46,999 nt of DNA from contig CALVJJ010000008.1 of the NCBI GenBank assembly GCA_944332185.1, forward strand, positions 1 through 46,999. Reading direction: 5' to 3'. The position numbers and the translations under genes are program-made. Numbering within the stretch: the first letter of the stretch is position 1; every line of letters starts with the position of its first letter. The notes below the pieces were generated by a model, which saw only the letters and a list, made by a program, of their open reading frames with translations, had not been told where the DNA came from and made no database searches. Of the stretch, positions 25,563 to 33,739 are shown piece by piece. This DNA is from an uncultured Clostridia bacterium. Lineage in GTDB: Bacteria; Bacillota; Clostridia; Christensenellales; UBA1242.

Positions 25563-26489
25563 TTACGATTGGCTTATATTAAAGATGCGATTGTTTTTCA
25601 TAAAAAATTTGTATTTTTTAAATATCTGGTCATTTTGTAAAGTATAACAAATAGCATCATCTTGTTTGCCAGCATAAAAAATATGTGTAAAAGATCCAAA
25701 ATATTGTTGCAGATGTTCAGGGGTAGTTTGTAGATCTTGGCTGAGTAGCAAAGTGGCTTTTTCATAATCTTGACAAAAAAGACATTCTAAAAATACTTTT
25801 GGAACTAAGGTGTCTTCTAAATATTCATCAATTCGATTACTTGTATATACATAGTACTCTTGCTTTCCATTGGTAGAAAATTTTGTAACTTTTGCATGAT
25901 GATAATAATCAAAAACAGGGTGCAAGAGGGTAATTGTATCGTTAGTGAATTGATACTCTGAGACTTGATCTTGATATATTATTTTTTTTGTATTTAGATC
26001 TATCACAATAATAAAAGTATACTTAGGTTTAGAACAAATTAAATAGTAGTAATGATCAATACAATTACAATTAAACTCATCACATGGATCAAAATAGCTA
26101 TACCCACATGGAATAGAATGATCATAGTAACAACATTCATACTGTGTATCTGCTGTGACTACAATAGAGGTGTCTTGATCTTGGTGTTGAAAAACAACCT
26201 CTTTTTTACCTGTAGATGGAGAGGTAAAATGCAGATAAACATCATAATCAAATGTATTTCTTTTGATAATGGTATACTCTGGGGTACATTGACCATCTGT
26301 TTGAATGGTTTCTACTGTAATATGTTTTGTAAGATTATGTTGTTGTGCTTGTATGGTAATAGTTGGTGAAGATGATGAAATCGTGGCAAAAAATATATGA
26401 TTATTGTCAATTTTATAAACACTATTGTCATCGATAATAATACTACAAGGTGTTGATGAAAAGATACTAAAAGAAAAATATTGTTCCAT
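25563..26489 (-). CDS. Hypothetical protein with central cysteine cluster
   Basis: I do not recognise this 308-residue protein. It has no signal peptide and no membrane segment. The first two thirds alternate short hydrophobic and polar stretches as in a beta-rich protein. A central cluster contains CCYYDHSIPCGYSYFDPC followed by EFNCNC (about residues 125-150), seven Cys in roughly 30 residues, which could bind metal. The last 90 residues look helical (LVPKVFLECLFCQDYEKATLLL). GGAG lies 8 bases before ATG 26489; an earlier ATG at 26504 has no SD. It is divergent from a small coiled-coil gene. No convincing terminator follows. Confidence 0.7.
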   Translation of the reverse strand: MEQYFSFSIFSSTPCSIIIDDNSVYKIDNNHIFFATISSSSPTITIQAQQHNLTKHITVETIQTDGQCTPEYTIIKRNTFDYDVYLHFTSPSTGKKEVVFQHQDQDTSIVVTADTQYECCYYDHSIPCGYSYFDPCDEFNCNCIDHYYYLICSKPKYTFIIVIDLNTKKIIYQDQVSEYQFTNDTITLLHPVFDYYHHAKVTKFSTNGKQEYYVYTSNRIDEYLEDTLVPKVFLECLFCQDYEKATLLLSQDLQTTPEHLQQYFGSFTHIFYAGKQDDAICYTLQNDQIFKKYKFFMKNNRIFNISQS

Positions 26490-26576
26490 TTTATCTACTC
26501 CCATGATTTGTTAATGTATATATATGTGGGAACTAGTCAAAAATTGCCTAAGAAACAAAAATTTGTGGAGGGGACA

Positions 26577-26849
26577 GTGAACAAAAATATTACCAGTCAA
26601 AAAACTACTTTTCAAGATATCGAATTATTATTTGGTGGTTTTTTAAAACTTATTAAAAAAAATCTAGAGATGGAAGTGAAAAAAGAACAGATGAAAGAGA
26701 TGGTATCTTTAAAACAACAACTTACATCACTAACCATTCAAAACGTAAAATTAAAACAGCAACTAGCAAAACAAGATATCAAAATAAAACAAGCAGAAAC
26801 CTATTTAGGCTATTCTTTAGATACTTTTGAGGAAGGTAAAAATGCCTAA
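26577..26849 (+). CDS. Small coiled-coil protein with GTG start
   Basis: A 90-residue protein, not recognised. Residues 25-70 are Lys/Gln/Leu-rich with heptad spacing (LKQQLTSLTIQNVKLKQQL), a clear coiled coil. The N-terminal FQDIELLFGGFLKLIKK looks like an amphipathic helix. GTG at 26577 is chosen because GGAGGGG (26567-26573) precedes it; the open frame extends upstream to 26481 but has no SD and would overlap the divergent gene. addB follows with its own promoter. Confidence 0.6.
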   Translation: MNKNITSQKTTFQDIELLFGGFLKLIKKNLEMEVKKEQMKEMVSLKQQLTSLTIQNVKLKQQLAKQDIKIKQAETYLGYSLDTFEEGKNA

Positions 26850-26858
26850 AATTTTTAA

Positions 26859-26887
26859 TTGTCAATCCTGCATTTGTTTGGTATAAT
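26859..26887 (+). promoter_or_regulatory. SigA-type promoter for addB-addA
   Basis: TTGTCA (26859-26864), 17-base spacer, TATAAT (26882-26887). Confidence 0.8.
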
Positions 26888-26928
26888 AAGGGTGACAATT
26901 TGTTTTACGAAATTACAAAGGAGAAAAG

Positions 26929-29900
26929 ATGTTAACATTTTATGTTGGTCCTACATTGTCTGTTGCGAATCAAAAGATGCTAGAATGGGCAAAAAAAAGA
27001 AGAAGTGATGGTAGAAAACTGCTGATATTAACACCTGACCGTATGAATTTTTACATACAGTCTTCTATTTTTGATGTTTTAGAAGAAAAGTCACTATTTG
27101 ATGTCGAAGTCAACACCTTAACAAGAGTGGTACAAAAATATTTAAGGAATCATGCGACCGATCAAATGATTTTGAGCAAGCAAGCAGGCATCGGCATTAT
27201 GAAACACATTCTATTACAACATAAAGAAGATTTTGTAAGTTTTAGAAAAGCCTGTGAATATGATGGATTTGCTAGTGTAGTGTATGAAATGATTTGTATG
27301 TTCAAATCTTGTAATTTAAAACCACAAGACATTGCTGAATCCACACATCATGGACTATTGACACAAAAATTAAAAGAATTAGCTTTTATCTATCAAGAAT
27401 ATGAAAACTTTTTATCCAATCAGATCACCGATAGTTTTAATAGGCTTGATTTGTATTGTCAAATGATCAAAAAAGATGATTTTGTAGATACCGATATTTT
27501 ATGGTTAGGGTTTGAAGATGTGACACCTAAAATGATGAATATTGTGCTAAAAATGTCACAGCTTACACAAGTTGCTTTTTCTGTTAGTTATCAAAAAAAG
27601 CAAGAGACAAGTAATTGGCTATTATATCGAAGTGCACCCTATTTGACAATGGTAGATTATGCGATGAGTAAAGGAATTGCCACTCATCAAGTATGGTGTC
27701 AATACGAAGATAAAGACAAACAATTTTTATCGAAACATTTGTTAGGAGTATCTTCTAACAAGTATGAACTTCAAAATATGAAATATACAATACTAAAAGC
27801 CAATTCTAGAAAAGAAGAAATAGAGTATGCTTTAAAAGTGATAGGATTGCAAGTCGTAAAAGGACAAGCAAGTTATGATGATTTTTCTCTTATCCTTTCG
27901 CAATTTGATCATGATGAAAAAGAAGTGGAAAATATAGCAAAAAGCTGTCAAATTCCTTTGTATATAGATAAAAGTATATCTTTTATAGAACATGGATATG
28001 TACGCATGGTATTTGGATTACTAGAACTGCTATCTTCTACCATGGAGTTAGCAAAATATTTTGCTATCATAAAATATCCAATATTTTCTGTTTCTAGAGA
28101 AAATATAGAAAAAGTAGAACAATGGGCTTCCTATAATGGATACCAATATATGAGTTCTGCTGTGGAAAAGTACATAGAAAGTGAAGGAATGGAATCATCG
28201 ATGATCTCTTACTTTCAACTTTTTAAAAACACAAAAGAAAAGTTGGATCATTCTTCTACATTTCAAGAAAAGACAGATATTATCAAAACCCTTTTAAATA
28301 CAGTAGGGTATGTGTCTTTTTTGCAACAAAGACAGCAATGGCATCAAAATCAAAAAGAATATGAATTAGCAAGAACGACTGGACAACTATATCAAAAATG
28401 GGAAACTTTATTTCAAGAACTAGAAAAAGTACTTGCTACGACTCCTTGTACCACAATAGAATATGTACGAATTCTTAAGTCTGTAGCCACAGATATGACC
28501 ATTAGTTTACCACCTGTTACACATCATAGTGTAAAAGTTTACAATCTAGACAAAAGTGAAATCACACCTACAAAATATATGTATTTTATAGGTGTGAATG
28601 CAGGGTGTTTTCCTACTTTATCCCAAGATAACGGGATTGTGACTGATGTGGAAATGTCGCAATTAAGCTATGCAAAACAATTATCTCCTACCATTGCTCA
28701 ATTAAATGAAAGAAGCAAAAGAAAATTATTGAATATCTTGTTGACATCAAACCATGTTGTTTTATCTTATGCATCATCTGATGAGCAAGGGAATGAATTG
28801 TTGCCTGCAACAGTTATTGATCAATTACATAGTATGTGTAATATTGCTATACAACCTATATCTTCCAAAATGGATATTGGTGCTATTATTCATTTAGAAG
28901 ATAAAGAACTGCTAGCTTTTCATAGTTTTTCTCATACGTTGGCACGTAATGTCCTTGCAAAATTAGTAACTAGCCAAACAGGGCAAAAATCAGAATTGGT
29001 ATGTTTATCTGTACTCAATCAACTTTGTCATCAGCAACAATATCTACAACAATATTATGACCCGTACAAAAGACAACCAATTCACAATGCATTTTCTTTA
29101 TTTTATCCAAATCATACATCAAGTGTTAGCCAATTTGAAAAATATTTTTCTTGTCCATATCAACATTTTGTGCAGTATGGACTAAGATTGCAAGAGAATC
29201 TGGATAGTTCTATTACGAGTAGAGAATTTGGGGATATTCTGCATTTGTTTTGTATGAAATTCTTATTGTGTATGCAAAAAGAAAAAGATCAAAATTGGGA
29301 TATATCTCAAAAAGCAATTCGTATTTTAGATGAAATTTTAAAAGAGGAAAAATATCAAAGATTTTTACGTGATGAACGAAATTTTTATGCAACGAATAGT
29401 TTGTATAAAGAAGTAGTACGTATTGCACAATACATGGTGCAAGAGCGTCAACATAGTCAATTTGTTCCAGTTGTTTTAGAAGGTAATTTTGAAAAAGATG
29501 CCTTAAAAATCATAGATCAAAATTATGAAATATCTTTAAAAGGGAAAATGGATAGAGTAGATAGAAAAGATGGTGTATTTCGAATTGTGGACTACAAAAC
29601 AGGATCTGACACCTTTTCTTACACTGATGTGGCAAGTGGCAAAAAGATTCAATTACTTATCTATGTGTTGGCTTATCAAAAACAATCTCAAGCAATGCCA
29701 GTCAGTGCTGTATATCTACCAATACGCAATACCTTTGTCAAAGAAGAACAAGGATCATATAAATTTGATGGATTGATACCAGACACAAAAGAAATGTTGA
29801 TTGACATGGACAATAGACTTTCTGCCAATAACTATGCAAGTACTATCATAAATGCGAGCACTGATAAAAATGGGCAACTAACAAAAATACATGACTTTAT

Positions 29901-30150
29901 GATCTCGGGGAAAGAATTAGAACAGCTATGTGATATTGCTTATCAAAAAATCAAGCAGGCTTTTCATGAGATTTGTCAAGGGAATATTACACCAAACCCT
30001 TTAAATACTGCAGGTAAATGTGTGTGTGATTATTGTCAGTATTTGCCTATGTGTAAATTTTCAAAATATAAAGGAGATCAAGAAAGAGTCGTTCAAAAAC
30101 AAAATTTGCAAGATTTGTTGCCAAAGGAGGATCAAGATGAAACCAACTAA
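26929..30150 (+). CDS. addB: ATP-dependent helicase/nuclease subunit B, Walker A lost
   Basis: Partner of AddA in the double-strand-break resection complex that feeds recombination. The 1073-residue protein has the AddB order: degenerate helicase N-terminus (LLILTPDRMNF, VEVNTLTRVVQKYL), helicase-like middle (VYNLDKSEITPTKYMYFIGVNAG) and a C-terminal RecB-type nuclease (GKMDRVDRKDGVFRIVDYKTG, KIQLLIYVLAYQKQ). Cysteines for the 4Fe-4S cluster are present: one in FEKYFSCPYQHF and CDYCQYLPMC near the C-terminus. The position that holds GRxGSGKT in many AddB proteins reads VGPTLSVANQ (6-15), so ATP binding is not expected. SD AAAGGAG. Overlaps addA by 14 bases. Confidence 0.92.
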   Translation: MLTFYVGPTLSVANQKMLEWAKKRRSDGRKLLILTPDRMNFYIQSSIFDVLEEKSLFDVEVNTLTRVVQKYLRNHATDQMILSKQAGIGIMKHILLQHKEDFVSFRKACEYDGFASVVYEMICMFKSCNLKPQDIAESTHHGLLTQKLKELAFIYQEYENFLSNQITDSFNRLDLYCQMIKKDDFVDTDILWLGFEDVTPKMMNIVLKMSQLTQVAFSVSYQKKQETSNWLLYRSAPYLTMVDYAMSKGIATHQVWCQYEDKDKQFLSKHLLGVSSNKYELQNMKYTILKANSRKEEIEYALKVIGLQVVKGQASYDDFSLILSQFDHDEKEVENIAKSCQIPLYIDKSISFIEHGYVRMVFGLLELLSSTMELAKYFAIIKYPIFSVSRENIEKVEQWASYNGYQYMSSAVEKYIESEGMESSMISYFQLFKNTKEKLDHSSTFQEKTDIIKTLLNTVGYVSFLQQRQQWHQNQKEYELARTTGQLYQKWETLFQELEKVLATTPCTTIEYVRILKSVATDMTISLPPVTHHSVKVYNLDKSEITPTKYMYFIGVNAGCFPTLSQDNGIVTDVEMSQLSYAKQLSPTIAQLNERSKRKLLNILLTSNHVVLSYASSDEQGNELLPATVIDQLHSMCNIAIQPISSKMDIGAIIHLEDKELLAFHSFSHTLARNVLAKLVTSQTGQKSELVCLSVLNQLCHQQQYLQQYYDPYKRQPIHNAFSLFYPNHTSSVSQFEKYFSCPYQHFVQYGLRLQENLDSSITSREFGDILHLFCMKFLLCMQKEKDQNWDISQKAIRILDEILKEEKYQRFLRDERNFYATNSLYKEVVRIAQYMVQERQHSQFVPVVLEGNFEKDALKIIDQNYEISLKGKMDRVDRKDGVFRIVDYKTGSDTFSYTDVASGKKIQLLIYVLAYQKQSQAMPVSAVYLPIRNTFVKEEQGSYKFDGLIPDTKEMLIDMDNRLSANNYASTIINASTDKNGQLTKIHDFMISGKELEQLCDIAYQKIKQAFHEICQGNITPNPLNTAGKCVCDYCQYLPMCKFSKYKGDQERVVQKQNLQDLLPKEDQDETN

Positions 30151-33100
30151 AAATCAACAACAATTTTTAGATCAACATCAAAGCAATGTGTTAGTTTCTG
30201 CGAGTGCTGGTTGTGGAAAAACAACAACTATGATTCAAAAATTGATACAACTCATCTTGCAAGAAGGTATTAAAGTAAAAGAATTACTGGTAGTAACCTT
30301 TACCAATGCTGCTGGGGCAGAAATGAAGCAAAAACTGTATAAAGCTTTGTACCAAACAATTTTGCAAGAGGATCTAACTGAAGATGAAAAAAATGCATTG
30401 ATTGATCAGTTGGAAGATATAGGACAAGCAGATATTGGAACATTACATAGCATCTGTAAAAAAATTATCGAAAAATATTTTTATACGATTGATATGGATC
30501 CACAGTTTGTCATCATTGAAGGCAACGAACAACAATATTTATTGACAAAAGCTGTTCAAAATGTATTATCGTCTATGGATCACCATGATACAGTTTTTGA
30601 AAACTTGTATGAATATTTTAATAAAAAAAGAAAAAATGAATTGTTCATGAATACTCTTATACAATTATATGGGTTTTTATCTTCAAAAACAGATCAAAAA
30701 GAATGGGAGACTTATATTCTGGATCATGTATATGTAGAAGATATGGAACATAGTGTTGTGATACAGTATTTGTTAGAATATTTTTTAGAAAAATTCGAGG
30801 CACTACTTTTAAATGCACAAAAACTTTATGAAGAAAGTGTGATATTGGGTTTAGAAAAATATCAAAATTCACTTTTAGATGTTATACATTTTCTAAAAGA
30901 TATTCAAGGTGTGACCTCCATCAAAGTATTAGATCAAAAAATACAGGCATTAGATACGAAGTCTATTCGAGTAAGAACTCCTAAAAATTTGGATCCAGAC
31001 TATATAGATTTTGTGACAACTTATCAAGAATTCATTGGAGAAACTAAAAAAGTAAACTGGGATAGTGTACGTGGAACACTAGCAGGTTACAAAAAATATG
31101 TACAACTAGAAAAAGATAAAATTGATTTTGATGTAATGCAAGAGCAAACCAAACAAGTAAAAGTATTAGTGCAAAAACTATTTGAGCTAGAAGATAAAGT
31201 AAGTCAAGAATATCAGCGATTGAAAAAAGATAGAAATGGTTTAGATTTTAATGATCTGGAACAAAAAACCTTAGAAATTCTATCTTATCCGGAAGCTCAA
31301 AAAGAAATTATGCAATCGTACAAAGCCATCTTTGTAGATGAATATCAAGATATCAATGAAGTGCAAGAAAGTATTATCACTAGACTTAAAACAAATGTGA
31401 ATTTGTACATGATTGGTGATGTCAAACAAAGTATTTATGGGTTTAGGCATTGTACACCTACTATCTTTTTACAGAAAGCAGAACTTTTTCAATTAGATGG
31501 TAAGAAAAACGTTTTATTAGGTCTAAACGATAATTTTAGAAGTCATAATAATATTTTGGAATTTGTGAATGCTGTTTGTAAAAAGCTCATGACCAAGAAA
31601 ACGATTGGGATTGACTATGAAAAAGAGAGTATGTTACAAAGTGGGAATAATGCACAAAAAACACCACAAGACCAGAATGTGATTTTACATATCATAGAAA
31701 AAGATGATCTCGAAAAAGATGATGTGATTCGTTCACAAGCTAAAGCTGTTATGAAATATATTGTGTCAAACATTGGGAAACCATATTTTAATATTGCTAC
31801 CCAACAATATGAAACATTAGATTATAAACATTTTGCAGTGCTTACTAGAAATAAAACTGAACTTGTGGAAGAAATATATAATTTGTTGACAGAAAACAAT
31901 ATTCCTGTGTCAGCAAGTTTTAATTCCTCTTTGTTTCATACAGAAGAAATAGGGACACTGGTTGCATTTTTAAAAGTGTTACAGAATAGTCGAGATGAAA
32001 TATCTTTGGTATCTATATTGACAAGTCCTATGATTCAATGTACCGAAGATGAGTTAGTTATGATCAAACAAGATCCTAAAAAATCATATTATGACAATAT
32101 GAGAACGTATCAAGGGGAAGATCAAGTGACTAAAAAATTACAGCAACTATGGTCTTTGCTAGAGACTTATCGTGAAAAATTACAGCACAAAACAGTGGTA
32201 GAAACACTACAAGATCTAATACGACAATATGATTTGGAAAATTATTATGGGACTTTACCAGATGGTATCAGTCGAGTGAATCGTATTAGATTATTTTTAA
32301 ATATTATCAGCAACGATAGTACCAAGTATGCACTGGAAAAAGTGGTGGAATATATTGAGTTGTTGTCTAGTCAAGAAAAATTTGAGATTTCGGTGGCAAC
32401 ACAGGAAAATGCAGTACAAATGATGACAATGCACAAATCCAAGGGATTAGAGTTCCCTTGTGTCATTCTAGCAGGATTGTCCACGAATTTTAATGAAGAT
32501 AGTGCCAGAAAGGAATTGGTGGTATCTAATAGATTTGGTATTGGACTTCGATGTCGAGATATGAATAAAAGAACAGAAAGTAATCATATTATTCGTAGTG
32601 CTTGTTTGTTGCATACGATTGAAGAAGAAAGAAAAGAAGAAATTCGACTTCTTTATGTAGCTATGACGCGAGCAAAAAACACTCTTATTATGATAGGGTG
32701 TAAAAAAGCAAATCAAACTATTATCAAACAACCTTTACAGTGTAGAAGCCATTTGGAAATGATTCTCTCTACGATTTCAGTAGCAGTACAAGAGAATTTT
32801 TCTCATCAAAAGCAGATCACTATTACACTGGATCAAAGTACACTTACCATTCAAAATGAGAAAAAAGAAGAAGACGAAGAGTTTTTGCAAAAACAACAAA
32901 AACCAATTCTACCAAATTATGATCATGACCTTTATGAAAAATTACATACCTTGTGTGTACAAAATGATGAACTGGTAGAAGAAGATCCGATTGCTTTAAA
33001 AAATACTGTGAGTCAAATGCTTATGGACGAACAAGAGGATTATACACAGGTGATAGAAACACCTACATCTTTTGCTATTTCGGAAAGTAGTATGGCAACA

Positions 33101-33601
33101 GTTGATGGTAGTCAACTTGGTACAGCATATCATAAAGTCATGGAAAAGATGGATTTTGATTTTGGTCAAAATGCACAAAAAATTGTAGAGCAATTATATG
33201 CCTCTGGACAAATAAATTTGCCAATAAAAAATCAAATAAATATACAAAAAATAGAAAGAGCAGTTGTGCAAATTAGCCAGTTAATTACACCAGATAGTCA
33301 AGTATATAAAGAAGCACAATTCATGTATAAAGACAAACATTGCAACTTGGTCAAAAATAGTACAAGAACTGATGCGATTTTAATACAAGGTATGGTGGAT
33401 TTGTTTATAAAACAAGGGAATATAGGCATTTTAGTTGATTATAAAACCAATAAAAATATTTCTCCAGATGACCTAAAAAAGAAGTATGCCAAGCAACTAG
33501 AACTGTATGCTCTAGCAATTAAAGAGGCATATCATTTGGAAAAAGTGGAACAATATATTTACTCTTTTGAATATGAAAAATTGTTAAAAGTATCCTCGTA
33601 A
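30137..33601 (+). CDS. addA: ATP-dependent helicase/nuclease subunit A
   Basis: UvrD-like 3'-5' helicase with a C-terminal nuclease, acting with AddB. The 1154-residue protein shows Walker A ASAGCGKT (22-29), motif Ia VTFTNAAGAEMK, Walker B FVDEYQDIN, motif III GDVKQSIYGFRHC, motif V MTMHKSKGLEFP, motif VI RLLYVAMTRAKN, and the nuclease motif GILVDYKTNK near the C-terminus. The Walker A Cys replaces the usual Ser (AGSGKT), a mild change. SD AAAGGAGG lies inside addB, and the start ATG at 30137 overlaps the last codons of addB, a coupled pair. A much longer upstream start would lie deep in addB and is rejected. Confidence 0.96.
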   Translation: MKPTKNQQQFLDQHQSNVLVSASAGCGKTTTMIQKLIQLILQEGIKVKELLVVTFTNAAGAEMKQKLYKALYQTILQEDLTEDEKNALIDQLEDIGQADIGTLHSICKKIIEKYFYTIDMDPQFVIIEGNEQQYLLTKAVQNVLSSMDHHDTVFENLYEYFNKKRKNELFMNTLIQLYGFLSSKTDQKEWETYILDHVYVEDMEHSVVIQYLLEYFLEKFEALLLNAQKLYEESVILGLEKYQNSLLDVIHFLKDIQGVTSIKVLDQKIQALDTKSIRVRTPKNLDPDYIDFVTTYQEFIGETKKVNWDSVRGTLAGYKKYVQLEKDKIDFDVMQEQTKQVKVLVQKLFELEDKVSQEYQRLKKDRNGLDFNDLEQKTLEILSYPEAQKEIMQSYKAIFVDEYQDINEVQESIITRLKTNVNLYMIGDVKQSIYGFRHCTPTIFLQKAELFQLDGKKNVLLGLNDNFRSHNNILEFVNAVCKKLMTKKTIGIDYEKESMLQSGNNAQKTPQDQNVILHIIEKDDLEKDDVIRSQAKAVMKYIVSNIGKPYFNIATQQYETLDYKHFAVLTRNKTELVEEIYNLLTENNIPVSASFNSSLFHTEEIGTLVAFLKVLQNSRDEISLVSILTSPMIQCTEDELVMIKQDPKKSYYDNMRTYQGEDQVTKKLQQLWSLLETYREKLQHKTVVETLQDLIRQYDLENYYGTLPDGISRVNRIRLFLNIISNDSTKYALEKVVEYIELLSSQEKFEISVATQENAVQMMTMHKSKGLEFPCVILAGLSTNFNEDSARKELVVSNRFGIGLRCRDMNKRTESNHIIRSACLLHTIEEERKEEIRLLYVAMTRAKNTLIMIGCKKANQTIIKQPLQCRSHLEMILSTISVAVQENFSHQKQITITLDQSTLTIQNEKKEEDEEFLQKQQKPILPNYDHDLYEKLHTLCVQNDELVEEDPIALKNTVSQMLMDEQEDYTQVIETPTSFAISESSMATVDGSQLGTAYHKVMEKMDFDFGQNAQKIVEQLYASGQINLPIKNQINIQKIERAVVQISQLITPDSQVYKEAQFMYKDKHCNLVKNSTRTDAILIQGMVDLFIKQGNIGILVDYKTNKNISPDDLKKKYAKQLELYALAIKEAYHLEKVEQYIYSFEYEKLLKVSS

Positions 33602-33619
33602 AATAAGAGGATATTTTTT
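33591..33619 (+). terminator. Intrinsic terminator after addA
   Basis: TATCCTC / GAGGATA stem followed by TTTTTT. The 5' arm lies in the last codons of addA. Confidence 0.85.
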
Positions 33620-33648
33620 ATAATTTTTTGAAAAATATTGTAAAAAGT

Positions 33649-33677
33649 TTGGTAATTATAATAGATTGTGTTATACT
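33649..33677 (+). promoter_or_regulatory. SigA-type promoter for the membrane coiled-coil gene and tdk
   Basis: TTGGTA (33649-33654), 17-base spacer, TATACT (33672-33677). Confidence 0.7.
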
Positions 33678-33695
33678 ACTACAAAGATAAGCGTT

Positions 33696-33716
33696 TTTTG
33701 GTTAATTTGACCAAAA
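33696..33716 (+). promoter_or_regulatory. 7-bp inverted repeat just after the expected transcription start
   Basis: TTTTGGT (33696-33702) and ACCAAAA (33710-33716) with a 7-base loop. It may be an operator or a 5' hairpin. A start-stop dinucleotide ORF (ATGTAA, 33733-33738) lies between the SD AAGGAG and the true ATG. Confidence 0.35.
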
Positions 33717-33739
33717 GATAAAACAAGGAGAAATGTAAA

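Noticed and set aside
26481-26576. A longer N-terminus for the small coiled-coil protein
   Set aside because: The first 32 codons lack an SD and overlap the start of the divergent gene. GGAGGGG points to GTG 26577.
30020-30136. A longer N-terminus for AddA
   Set aside because: The upstream in-frame start lies within the Cys-rich end of addB. AAAGGAGG directly before ATG 30137 and the family start near KPTKNQQ decide the shorter form.
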